Below are positions 55,073 through 63,989 of a DNA stretch of 64,000 nucleotides, in pieces. The position numbers and the translations under genes are program-made. Position 1 is the first letter of the stretch, and each line of letters starts with the position of its first letter. This DNA is from Ctena decussata (lineage: Eukaryota > Mollusca > Bivalvia > Lucinida > Lucinidae). Below the pieces are notes generated by a model. The model saw only the letters and a list, made by a program, of their open reading frames with translations, ran no database searches and was not told where the DNA came from. Where the stretch lies: the NCBI GenBank assembly GCA_963989385.1, contig OZ022512.1, positions 24,697,899-24,761,898 of the forward strand. Reading direction: 5' to 3'.

Positions 55073-57115
55073 TTACTGTGATGGCACGTTACCCACCCTA
55101 GGTAAACTCGGATAAAGATGTTTTAGAACCGAGTCCATAGTAACCTCGTTTGTCGGTGGGGCAGACTGTCCACTGCCCTGAAGAATAGTCACTCCATCCG
55201 TTTCTTTAGAGTAGGACACCGAAGGTTGGTCACGTGGTTTGTCCTTGTCTACCTTAATTCTGTCAACACAGAAAATGGCTAGCCGTTCGCAACAACCAGG
55301 GGCTCCATGGGGCAGGGTTTTCTTATTTCTCCGATATCTTAAGTACAAAAATATCAATCCCCCTGCTATGATACAAATGCCGCTGTTAATTATTATGTAT
55401 GCCCATAATGGCCAGGAGTTGTCCTGAATTTGCACCCTATGCATGCCCCGCAATTTTAATATTAAATCGTCCATGGGTATTTGCTTGATCGTGCTTAAAT
55501 TCGTGGGTATTTCTATTTTCGTGAAGTTCGGAAGAGCTTCTTTCAAAGGGTTCCAAATGCGAAATTTAGTCTCGTTTTTGAGTTCGATTAGGTTATTAAA
55601 GGGGTCCATGATGGAAACATGCTCCTCAAATTGGTAGTAGGGTGGTAAATTTAAGAAATTACTAGATCCTGAACACCCAGGTCTTAGTCTTATAACATCT
55701 ATGGGCGGATTCAGAGTTTTAGTTTGCTGTGTCAGAGCAGATTTCCTGCCTTCATTTTCGGTACATACGATAGAAAAGGTAAGAGGTTCTGTTAGGCTCA
55801 CCACCCACTGACCCACGGACAGGTATTTTGCTTGTGGCAACACGCTATTAGGGGTAACTACCCTATGACAATACGCATCTATGTACGCATTGTTCTTGAA
55901 GAATAAGGCTAAAATGCACAAGCGATGTAAATTGACAGGGAGTACCGCGTTTCTAGGTGTACAGTATCTCATGACGGCATTGCTGCAAGCCTGTACTTCA
56001 TCAGCAGTCAACAGAGCATATCTGTTTCGTTCTTTGTTCATCATAAGTCCAGCATATTGAACATCGTATGTAGCTACCATCTCTGGTAAACTTTGTGTAG
56101 TTGAGGATGAATTGACCCAGGGGAGTGGTAAAACATGTATTTTATAAACTTCATACTCCCCATTTTGGTCAAGCAAAGGAATACTTATAACAACAAGTAT
56201 TTTATCATCATGTAAAACCGTTTTGCAGATCAATGTGCGATAAAAGTACCAAATGTCTGTCTCCGGATCCTCAGGAAGTTTAAGTGAAAAGGGCAATTTC
56301 GTTTTTACTGTTAGCAAGAGCTGTTTCAAGTTTTTAGGAGTTATCAAACTTGGACTTAAATGATTAAGAGATAACATATTAAGCTCTAGTCGTAAATTTT
56401 CTAAATAAAAGTTAGCTCGTAAAATGGCATCTTTGATGCCACTGATGATAAGATCCATTTGCGCATATACATTTATAAATGTCTCTACCTTTTCCAAACG
56501 TTTTTGAGTAGCTTGTGTCAGGGCCGTTAGTCGCTGATCGAAGAGGTTGACACATTTTACTAGATCAAGTATGGCCATGCGATTTTCCGCTATTTGTGTC
56601 CTGGAGACGTTAAGTATTGACATTTGTTCCTCAAGCATATGTACTATGTCTTGTTGATTTCTTGACAGTTCAGTGAGGGCTCGTCTTACGTCCTCAAGGT
56701 CACTTTCTGAAATAGTGCCGAACATGAACGACATTATTTTTCCGACCACAGGTAAGATACTCCTGCGATCCCTTGACCCCAGCGATTCATAATCAGAATA
56801 ACTTTGTAATATGCCTTCAAGAACTTTATCGAGGGAATCAATTTCTGCACGTAAATTTGTAAGTGTATTAGAAAAGCTCTGTTGCTTTGGACCACTGTAG
56901 TGGTCAATCATTGTTTCTGTTATTTTAGACATTTCATCTATGTCTGCAGCAACCCGTGCAAGGAAGTACTTAAAGGGCTGTAAATCTTGTACAAACGTTA
57001 TTAGCCATCTAGCACGTGTAGATGTGATGTCATTTACTTTTTGGAATACAACATTTTCATGTACTATTACCCCCACGGCATAGCCAATTAATGACAGGAG
57101 AATAAGGAGACGCAT
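55073..57115 (-). CDS. env: Envelope fusion glycoprotein (F/errantivirus-type)
   Basis: A 680-aa protein counted from the ATG at 57,113-57,115; the frame opens five codons earlier with a GTG. Residue numbers follow the ATG. A signal peptide (about 1-18) is followed by a furin-like site RDRR (115-118), then a hydrophobic fusion peptide with the MFGT signature (about 119-135) and a heptad-rich coiled coil (about 140-220). A membrane anchor of about 22 residues (571-592) ends in RYRRNKK, and the cytoplasmic tail of about 81 residues has a Cys pair. This arrangement is that of class I fusion proteins of baculovirus F and errantivirus Env type; receptor binding and fusion at the cell surface would be its role. 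The minus-strand acceptor TTTCGTTGCAG (exon from 57,140) lies 25 bases before the ATG, so it is probably translated from spliced mRNA. No internal stop. Confidence 0.9.
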   Translation of the reverse strand: MRLLILLSLIGYAVGVIVHENVVFQKVNDITSTRARWLITFVQDLQPFKYFLARVAADIDEMSKITETMIDHYSGPKQQSFSNTLTNLRAEIDSLDKVLEGILQSYSDYESLGSRDRRSILPVVGKIMSFMFGTISESDLEDVRRALTELSRNQQDIVHMLEEQMSILNVSRTQIAENRMAILDLVKCVNLFDQRLTALTQATQKRLEKVETFINVYAQMDLIISGIKDAILRANFYLENLRLELNMLSLNHLSPSLITPKNLKQLLLTVKTKLPFSLKLPEDPETDIWYFYRTLICKTVLHDDKILVVISIPLLDQNGEYEVYKIHVLPLPWVNSSSTTQSLPEMVATYDVQYAGLMMNKERNRYALLTADEVQACSNAVMRYCTPRNAVLPVNLHRLCILALFFKNNAYIDAYCHRVVTPNSVLPQAKYLSVGQWVVSLTEPLTFSIVCTENEGRKSALTQQTKTLNPPIDVIRLRPGCSGSSNFLNLPPYYQFEEHVSIMDPFNNLIELKNETKFRIWNPLKEALPNFTKIEIPTNLSTIKQIPMDDLILKLRGMHRVQIQDNSWPLWAYIIINSGICIIAGGLIFLYLRYRRNKKTLPHGAPGCCERLAIFCVDRIKVDKDKPRDQPSVSYSKETDGVTILQGSGQSAPPTNEVTMDSVLKHLYPSLPRVGNVPSQ

Positions 57116-57140
57116 CTTCTGTGCTACCACTGTCTGTCTC

Positions 57141-57155
57141 CTGCAACGAAACAGA
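57141..57155 (-). promoter_or_regulatory. Putative splice acceptor for env mRNA
   Basis: CTGTTTCGTTGCAG followed by GAGACAG on the minus strand, 25 bases before the env ATG. A matching donor, expected near the 5' leader or gag start, was not pinned down. Confidence 0.6.
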
Positions 57156-57244
57156 CACCTTAGATTAGGTCTCAGCCTCTGTTTACTGAGTATCTATTAC
57201 TATTCTTTATATACATAAAATTATTAAACCGAAGCCATTTACTT

Positions 57245-60200
57245 TCAGAACATTCCAGCAATAGCGCTGAGCAGGGTTCTAACTTTGGCATTCCGACCCT
57301 TCTCAGATCGTTTTCTCTTTTTTGTTCCAGTCTGACCTACCATTTCAGGTTCGACTTTACCCTTTTTAACTTCTTCAATTAACATTGAATCTGAAAGTTC
57401 ATAATCCACTGTAGCCTCTGAATCTGCATCGCTTGCAGTTAACATATCGTCTGATGCATATGCGGTTTCGTCGTTTTCACGCAGTTCTCGCTCTCGAACC
57501 CGTTTTGCTAGTTCCATTTTAGGAATATTATCCTCAGCATCGGAATCTTCTCGTTCCTGTCGAGCAAGATCAACAAGTTTTTGTTGCGGATTCTCAGCAG
57601 ATTCCGATTCTGAGGTATCTGTTTCTGACGAATCATCGTCTGACATCGGCGGCACCACATATGCAGCCTTACGACGTGGTTGACCTGTATCGGTTTTTGG
57701 CATATGCCAAGTGTCAACCTTTGCTAGTTTGATATCATCAGCGTGAGCGTCAACTGTTTTACCGTCCAGCTGATTCTTTAACAGATATGTCACGGGCGAT
57801 TTTTGCTCAATTATCCTATAAAATGGTCGCCAGCGTCCTTCTATCTTTGTACGAACGTGCTTTTTGTGAAATACCGGATCACCTACGTTATATGTCACAT
57901 CTTTGCGTTTCCTATTTGCATACTTAGCTTGCTTACGCTGCTGTTTTCTGAGGCGTCCATGAACAAGCATAAATGCTTTATGCTGCTCTTGGAGTGCAAT
58001 CTGATAGAGATCCTCACCATGATATTTTAGCCGGGGCTTCAGTAAGTTATCGATGGGTAAGACGACGTCACGTCCATATAACAAGTAATATGGTGTATAT
58101 TCTGTCGCCTCACTAACATTGAACCGTATGGCAGCCAATACTTGATTCAAATGGAGGTCCCATGTATCTTGTCCGTCCTGAAGCCGTTTAGCCAAAATAT
58201 CATGCAATGTTCTGTGAAATCTTTCCACTTTCGAATTGCTGTTAGGATGGTAAAACGAAGTAGTGACATGGTGGATGTTCATAGCTTGAAGGGTTTCCCT
58301 TACGACCCTATTAACGTTCTCAGAACCATTATCAGTCACTATTTCTAAAGGACAACCAAAGCGAGGATATATCTCTTCTATAATTAAATGTGCTACTGTT
58401 TCTGCTGTTTTATCAGCCACTGCAAAAGCTTCTGGCCATCCGCTGTACCAATCAACAAAGGCAATAATGTATTTATTTCCAGACAATGTTTTTGGATAGG
58501 GCCCCGACAAATCCAGACTTAGTTTGGCGAAAGCATATGGTGGTATATCTGCATTTTGCAACAATGGTTTTGTATTTTGACCTGTCCTAGATTGACAACT
58601 AACGCATTTTGAAACATATTCGTACAATTCTTGAAATAAGTTTGGCCAAAAGTATTTCTGTCTTATTGCGTCATATGTCTTTTGCACGCCCATATGACCG
58701 TTGTCATCATGGTATTGTTTTACTACCATTAGTCTTAAATGTTCAGGAATAAAAAGACGTAGCGTTGGATTATCATTTGGATCTGAAAGATAGTAAAGTA
58801 TGCCATTTTCGACAAGATACCGTTGCTTAATAGTTTTAGATGGTTCCCCTTGCCCTAAGACTGTTCTGAGTTCCGTAATGTTCTTATCCTTGTTTTGTTC
58901 TAAGGCCATATCTAAACCCTTGATATCACATTCTGGGATATCTAAATTTTCCTTCACTGGCAAGCTGCACCCAGCGAAATCCTTAGGATTAATCTCGTTA
59001 GAATTGATTGCACCGACTTCAAAAGCATTGTCATTTATGTCAAGTTCAAAGTGCTCTACCTCATGCTCTTCCCCTTTAACCTCAGGTTTACGTGACAGTA
59101 AGTCAGCACAGGTATTTTCAGTACCAGCAATGTATTCAATCGAGCAATTGTACCCTGCCATTCCTAAAGCCCAAAGTTGTATTTTCTTATTTTGCATTGG
59201 AGACTCAAGTAAATATTTTAAGGGTTTATGATCCGTTTTGATGACAAATTTCGCGTTGTGAAGATAGTAATCCAGTTTCTGCAAAGAATAATGAATTGCA
59301 AAAGCTTCCTTTTCAATAGTTGACCATTTACATTGAGTCTTGCTCAATTTATGGGAAAGATAATAGATAGGTTTTTCATTTTTGACATTTGGCAAAAAGA
59401 TATCTTCCTCATCACACTGCTGGGTCAAGCACGCCCCTATGCAGGAATTACTTGCGTCTGTATACAGGGTGTATGGTTTGTTAGGATCTGGGTAGGCTAA
59501 TAAGGGCACCACTGTAAGACTTTGCTTCAAATATTCAAAACTATTCTGGCAATTTTCTGACCACTTGAACCTAGCATACTTCCGAGTCAGGTCGATAATG
59601 GGCTCAGCTATCTCTGAAAAATTTGGTATGAATCGGCGGTAATATGAACACATTCCAATGAAAGACCGAACTTCTCTGACACAAGTTGGAGCTGGGAGCG
59701 ACCTGATAGCCTCTACTTTCCGAGGATCGGGGCTTATTCCTTGGTCATTAATAATGAACCCTAGATACTGGGTCTCTAATTGTAGAAATGAACACTTTTT
59801 CAGTTTTAATTTCAGCCCATGTTGACGTAACCTATCAAAAACGGTCTCTAAATGAAACATGTGTTGCTCCAAAGTTTCACTGTATATCAAAATGTCATCG
59901 AGGTAGGCTGTGGCAAAATGACTTAATCCCTGAAGAACAATTGTCATAAGCTCCTGAAAAACTGCCGGAGCAGAGCACAGACCAAACGGCATAACATTAA
60001 ACTCAAACAAACCGCGATGACAAGCAAAAGCAGTTTTCTCTTTATCTGTTTCCTCCATCAGTACTTGCCAATACCCAGATTTCAAATCTAAGGAGGTAAA
60101 GTATTTGGCTTTGCCTAGAAGGGCCAAAATATCATCAATTAACGGAAGAGGATATGAATTTGATTTTGTTATTTGATTCAGTTTTCTAAAATCTACACAA

Positions 60201-61330
60201 AATCGTTTTGACCCATCCTTTTTGTCAACAATAACTACGGGGAAACTCCATGGGGATTTTGACCTTCGAATAATGTTTGCCTCAAGCATTTCGTCTACTG
60301 CCTTATCAATCACCTCTCTATTATGTATGGGTGTCCGGTAGGGCCTTAGTTTAATGGGAGGATGGTCAGCTGTATCAAGTTTCATTTTCACCCCGTCAGT
60401 ATGCCCGAGTTCAGAGTCCTTTACTGCAAACAAGTCATGGTGACTTTTAAGGAAATTGATTACGATTTCTTTGTGCTTTTCAGGGACGTCGACTTCAGCT
60501 GTCCAATCACCTTTAGCTTTTTGATCAGGGTGTTTCTGAACACTGTCTAAACTGTTTACTTCGGTGGGATCAATTGCTTCAACTTTTGCGATGACACATC
60601 CTTTTAACAGCCTCATTGTTCGATTCGTGTTATTAACAACCATAATCGGTAGAGTGCGATCTTTATTTAATCTGCCCACCGAGTTTGAAACCATCAACCC
60701 GGGCTCACTGCTTATGAACTTTGTTTCCGTAGCGGTGATCGAATATATCTGCCGGACTTGAAATTCAGAGCTATCCTTAATTTTGCCTACACAAACAGTA
60801 GCAGTTTGAGGTTTTAAAACAGTTGTTGACCTTAAACGCACAAGAGATGCTATATGAATGTCTTCCTCAAGAGGCACTGTGGAACTGCCAATTCGTAGAA
60901 ATCCTAAGTCGAAGTATAACCTTACACCATTTTGCACAAGCCAGTCCCTACCCAATATAAAATTTCTATTTATAGAAGGCGAAACGTAGAACGAATGTTT
61001 AACTTCGGTATCCCCGATTTTGAATGTGAGGGTAACATACCCATCAATTTTTAAACATCCACCACTGACTGACTGCAACTTTGCGGTTTTCTTAACCAAG
61101 GCGGGCTTTTCTTTTAATGATCGATAAACGCGCCTATGCATCAATGATACTTCGGCTCCAGAGTCTACTAAGGTTCGAAATTTATTTTTTCCTAACTGTA
61201 TTAAACATGAATTTGGACTCCCTGTTAAGGCTATATCAAACTTTGGAATGTCTTTACAAAATTTCCTTCTCCTTCCGGGGGCTTCGTCACGAAAGGAGGG
61301 CCCTAGTTTTCCGACTTTGCCTGGCCTCCT
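57245..61330 (-). CDS. pol: Pol: protease, RT, RNase H, integrase
   Basis: The open frame starts after a TAG at 61,331-61,333 and overlaps the end of gag by 28 bases in the -1 frame, so a Gag-Pol fusion by -1 frameshifting is expected; no internal ATG start is needed. The protease site is LVDSGAE at about 61,150-61,171. Numbering from the TTG codon at 61,144: RT about 250-430 with FDFRKLN-like CVDFRKLN and YLDD at 415-418; RNase H catalytic D563, E611/E613, D638 and D681 candidates; integrase zinc finger H812, H817, C847, C850; core D878, D938, E974 (D-59-D-35-E); then a GPY/F-like EGRWRPFYRI block and an acidic, Ser-rich tail of ~150 residues ending in basic KKRKR. Everything is intact. Gypsy/Metaviridae by domain order and integrase. 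Confidence 0.95.
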   Translation of the reverse strand, partial: RRPGKVGKLGPSFRDEAPGRRRKFCKDIPKFDIALTGSPNSCLIQLGKNKFRTLVDSGAEVSLMHRRVYRSLKEKPALVKKTAKLQSVSGGCLKIDGYVTLTFKIGDTEVKHSFYVSPSINRNFILGRDWLVQNGVRLYFDLGFLRIGSSTVPLEEDIHIASLVRLRSTTVLKPQTATVCVGKIKDSSEFQVRQIYSITATETKFISSEPGLMVSNSVGRLNKDRTLPIMVVNNTNRTMRLLKGCVIAKVEAIDPTEVNSLDSVQKHPDQKAKGDWTAEVDVPEKHKEIVINFLKSHHDLFAVKDSELGHTDGVKMKLDTADHPPIKLRPYRTPIHNREVIDKAVDEMLEANIIRRSKSPWSFPVVIVDKKDGSKRFCVDFRKLNQITKSNSYPLPLIDDILALLGKAKYFTSLDLKSGYWQVLMEETDKEKTAFACHRGLFEFNVMPFGLCSAPAVFQELMTIVLQGLSHFATAYLDDILIYSETLEQHMFHLETVFDRLRQHGLKLKLKKCSFLQLETQYLGFIINDQGISPDPRKVEAIRSLPAPTCVREVRSFIGMCSYYRRFIPNFSEIAEPIIDLTRKYARFKWSENCQNSFEYLKQSLTVVPLLAYPDPNKPYTLYTDASNSCIGACLTQQCDEEDIFLPNVKNEKPIYYLSHKLSKTQCKWSTIEKEAFAIHYSLQKLDYYLHNAKFVIKTDHKPLKYLLESPMQNKKIQLWALGMAGYNCSIEYIAGTENTCADLLSRKPEVKGEEHEVEHFELDINDNAFEVGAINSNEINPKDFAGCSLPVKENLDIPECDIKGLDMALEQNKDKNITELRTVLGQGEPSKTIKQRYLVENGILYYLSDPNDNPTLRLFIPEHLRLMVVKQYHDDNGHMGVQKTYDAIRQKYFWPNLFQELYEYVSKCVSCQSRTGQNTKPLLQNADIPPYAFAKLSLDLSGPYPKTLSGNKYIIAFVDWYSGWPEAFAVADKTAETVAHLIIEEIYPRFGCPLEIVTDNGSENVNRVVRETLQAMNIHHVTTSFYHPNSNSKVERFHRTLHDILAKRLQDGQDTWDLHLNQVLAAIRFNVSEATEYTPYYLLYGRDVVLPIDNLLKPRLKYHGEDLYQIALQEQHKAFMLVHGRLRKQQRKQAKYANRKRKDVTYNVGDPVFHKKHVRTKIEGRWRPFYRIIEQKSPVTYLLKNQLDGKTVDAHADDIKLAKVDTWHMPKTDTGQPRRKAAYVVPPMSDDDSSETDTSESESAENPQQKLVDLARQEREDSDAEDNIPKMELAKRVRERELRENDETAYASDDMLTASDADSEATVDYELSDSMLIEEVKKGKVEPEMVGQTGTKKRKRSEKGRNAKVRTLLSAIAGMF
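61303..61330 (-). promoter_or_regulatory. gag-pol -1 frameshift overlap
   Basis: The gag frame reads TCG GAA AAC TAG; the pol frame reads GGA AAA CTA. The overlap is only 28 bases, so the shift must occur here. GGAAAAC (61,306-61,312) directly before the gag stop is the best slip-site candidate but is not a canonical X XXY YYZ heptamer. A downstream pseudoknot was not assessed. Confidence 0.6.
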
Positions 61331-62205
61331 CTAGGCCCGGAATTTCTCTCATCCCGGCCCAGATCAGCCTGCCTTTTCCTACATTCCCGTTTGAAGTGCC
61401 CTTTTTTAGAGCAGTACCAACAGAGCATCTCCTTTTTCCTGTCATTATTTATAGGCTGATTTGCATTAACAACAGCACCTACATTGGCCCTCGCCCTACA
61501 GTCCTTACTTTTGTGACCTACTTTGTGGCATTTGAAACATCGCAATGCAGGTCTATAATGATCGACCTCCATTCGATCATCATCAGGAATATGTTGATGA
61601 TGAGTGCGCAAATTGAAACGCCTACGCAAGTTCTGCTCATTAGTGGCGGCCGTAACAGCAGCCTCTAATGTATTCGGGTTTTCCCTTAACACTTTTAATT
61701 TCAGTTGGTCCTCAGCCAACCCATCGACAAATATGTCTATCAGCTGTCTTTGGACCGGCGGACCCTGCTGGTTATCAAAGGCATCTTCCGCTAGTGTTAA
61801 TAGCCGTTCGGCATAGACCTGTACGGTCTCACCGTGTTTTTGACGTACTTTCCTCAACAGCATAAAGGCATGTTGGGCATCAGTAACCTCGGAGAACCTA
61901 CGCCCTAACTCATCCTTTAATTGAACCCATGTTATCCCGAGGTTTCCTTCGGAATAACGTTTGATAAAATCACTAACTGGGCCCCGACTTGACTGGTAAG
62001 CCACCCTTTTTGTCCTTACATCGTCCAGGTTCATCAAAGCTGCATATTTTTCTATGGACTTTACCCATTCTTTAAACTTTTTGGCTTCCCCCTCAAATGG
62101 AAATACTATTTGATTTACTCCTTGAGCCCCTAAAGCGGTGGAAACATTTCCCATTTCCACAGCCAGGTTTTGAAAAACCTGCCCCACAACGTCCTGGTCA
62201 GCCAT
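61303..62205 (-). CDS. gag: Gag with two CCHC zinc knuckles
   Basis: 300 aa. The N-terminal two thirds are a helical capsid-type region of the retrotransposon gag superfamily (FEGEAKKFKEWVKSIEKY early; a Q.Y..R...L block centrally). The C-terminus has two perfect CX2CX4HX4C knuckles, CFKCHKVGHKSKDC (about 223-236) and CWYCSKKGHFKREC (about 261-274), followed by a basic tail, as in nucleocapsids that bind genomic RNA. The ATG is at 62,203-62,205. The stop at 61,303 is bypassed to make Gag-Pol. Confidence 0.93.
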   Translation of the reverse strand: MADQDVVGQVFQNLAVEMGNVSTALGAQGVNQIVFPFEGEAKKFKEWVKSIEKYAALMNLDDVRTKRVAYQSSRGPVSDFIKRYSEGNLGITWVQLKDELGRRFSEVTDAQHAFMLLRKVRQKHGETVQVYAERLLTLAEDAFDNQQGPPVQRQLIDIFVDGLAEDQLKLKVLRENPNTLEAAVTAATNEQNLRRRFNLRTHHQHIPDDDRMEVDHYRPALRCFKCHKVGHKSKDCRARANVGAVVNANQPINNDRKKEMLCWYCSKKGHFKRECRKRQADLGRDERNSGPRGGQAKSEN

Positions 62206-62309
62206 TTCTATGTTTTAGAAATAAAGTAGACTTAACTTACCAGACCACAATGTCCTGGAGCACGAACTCAATATTCCAGAGGAAGAAACTAAATGTTCAG
62301 AATAAAGTG

Positions 62310-62348
62310 AAGTCCATCCTGGTCACGGCACCAAAATAAGTCCAGTGG
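62310..62348 (-). promoter_or_regulatory. Primer-binding region
   Basis: Immediately inside the 5' LTR the minus strand reads CCACTGGACTTATTTTGGTG then CCGTGACCAGG. Candidate primer sites starting with TGG are TGGACTTATTTTGG (4 bases in) and TGGTGCCGTGACC (about 15 bases in). I cannot assign the primer tRNA by eye. Confidence 0.5.
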
Positions 62349-63000
62349 TGTTGCGTAGTGACCACACAAGTGACCACTGCCCGGGTGGCTTGGGGGTATA
62401 AGTACAACTCAAGTCACTGGTCTATTTTCTAAGTCATTTTATCTAAACTCTTTAACCACAGGAGCCATTCTACACCATGCACACTCGTATACAAATGTAT
62501 CAACTGATCAAGAAGACTACTACTGCATATTCTCCCCGCAACCACACTCTCTCCCCCTTTTATACAGACTTCCGAACTTCTATTTTTAACAATATACATT
62601 ATGTCACTTACTAATAATAATGATTCAATCTACCGGACTTCGCCTTATAAGGAGACTTTCGGTGACCAAGAACTAATTTTAGGATGCAAAACTCAGTCAA
62701 TTCTATGACGTATATTGACCTGACCGAAAAACTGTTATCTAATTTATGGCTGAAATAGTGTCAAAACCGTCTGGCAAAGGGTAATAAATTGTCTGGATTC
62801 TAAGTAAACAAAGTAATAAAAACTGATACCTGTCTAACCCACCCATGATTATGAACTCAGAATAGAAGAACAAGATAACCTTATCAGAAGCTACTACGTC
62901 ATTGCCCTACATCTCAAGAGTACATTTTAATATAATTAAGACCAATATTCTACTCTGATTTTACTTGCGGATTTTAGAGGCCACTAGCCATTACGCAACA
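62349..63000 (-). repeat. 5' LTR of the Gypsy element
   Basis: 652 bp, TG...CA termini within the inverted tip TGTTGCGTA/TACGCAACA-like ends. Drives transcription leftward. Nearly identical to the 3' LTR (two differences seen). Confidence 0.95.
62558..62564 (-). promoter_or_regulatory. TATA box in the 5' LTR
   Basis: TATAAAA on the minus strand, in CTGTATAAAAGGGGGAGAG. Transcription would start roughly 25-30 bases to the left, giving a leader of about 200 bases in the LTR plus 143 bases before the gag ATG. Confidence 0.65.
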
Positions 63001-63073
63001 CCGGATGCCCAGGCTGATCTGTCTTCGCTGGGAGCACATGCCACTTTGTCTGTTTTGTCGTGTCACGGCGCAA
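63001..63073. mobile_element. Foldback MITE family A, copy 6, right part
   Basis: Continues the MITE interrupted at 52,846 (CCGGATGCCCAGGCTGATCT...) and ends TGTCGTGTCACGGCGCAAA, matching the left terminus inverted. Confidence 0.88.
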
Positions 63074-63757
63074 AATGTCCTGACATACCTACTAAAAACA
63101 TGCTTTTTCAGAGATATTGATGTATGGCCCAAACAGTATCTAGCCCTGTAGCCGATGTACCGGCTTATGTTTCTTTACTGTTATAAATGGGCATCTGCAC
63201 TGACTTACATTAACATCGTTTTGTATTGTTTTTTCATACCATATCTGAACAGGCTGATCAAGAGGCTTGTAGACAGACACCACTGACATTTTGTGAAGGA
63301 ATTTATTTTTAGAATATTTTACAAATAGAAAACACAAAGAAACTATAAAGTAAGACCCGTATCAAAATGTAGCTAAACATAAAACTATATAAAATTTAAC
63401 AAGAATAAAGATTTCTATAACTATAAAAAGATAAATTCTATATGAACATCTAACAAAAATGCATATTAAATATACAGCCTGGATCCAAAATGTGTTGCAG
63501 GGCAACGAAGACTAATGCATCCCTGGATTCTGTGAGCATCACTGTAATACCTACACTAAAACACTCCAGTGAGTTACATCAAAAGAACTGTCTTTAATGT
63601 GTTTGGGCACACCACCATCTTTTCTGCCATGTCTACAAAGGGGAACAACTTTTGTGACCCCGTTTTCTGCCCTTTTTTCTGAAACCCTTCCAAAAGACCA
63701 AAAGTGGTCTTCTCTTTAAAGAAAGGGTGTGTTCCTGCTTTATGTGATTTTCAGAGC
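63074..63757. other. Unassigned DNA
   Basis: No gene or repeat recognised between the MITE and the terminal TIR element; the frame at 63,140-63,337 (minus) has no known domain. Confidence 0.45.
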
Positions 63758-63759
63758 TA

Positions 63760-63989
63760 GGGTAAAGTCGGGTAAATTCGGACAGTAACATTGTTTCCTT
63801 TATATGCCATTTGTTTGGAATTAAAACAAAATTAACTGGGCAAACAGTGAAATCCTGATGAGACGGCTCATTATGAGCCGTCTCATCTGGATTTTCACTG
63901 TTTGCAATGGAGCCGTCTCATCTGGATTTTCACTGTTTGCAATGGTATGTCCGAATTTACCCGCTGTCCGAAGTTACCCGACTCGACCC
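63760..63989. mobile_element. TA-flanked MITE with a spacerless inner palindrome
   Basis: Outer ends GGGTAAAGTCGGGTAAATTC and GTTACCCGACTCGACCC pair, with TA on both sides (63,758-59; 63,990-91). Inside, 63,841-63,907 is an almost perfect palindrome meeting at GGCTCAT/TATGAGCC, with arms that read CAAACAGTGAAATCC inward. Half of that arm is then repeated directly (GAGCCGTCTCATCTGGATTT at 63,881 region and again at 63,911). Confidence 0.82.

Larger units (their letters stand above)
52847..63000 (-). mobile_element. Complete Gypsy-type endogenous retrovirus with env
   Basis: A 10.15-kb minus-strand LTR retrotransposon. Order on its coding strand: 5' LTR (63,000-62,349), primer site, gag, pol, env, an extra ORF, polypurine tract, 3' LTR (53,498-52,847). 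All coding frames are open. The two LTRs differ at only two positions that I found in 652 bp, so insertion was recent. The flanks are gtgg on the left and ccgg on the right: a 4-bp duplication is possible but not exact, so either the target copy mutated or the junction was altered. The env type and gene order resemble insect errantiviruses, while the host looks molluscan. Confidence 0.95.

Noticed and set aside
52842..63004. Exact 4- to 6-bp target duplication for the Gypsy insertion
   Set aside because: Flanks gtgg and ccgg do not match exactly; I record the insertion into the MITE but not a clean duplication.
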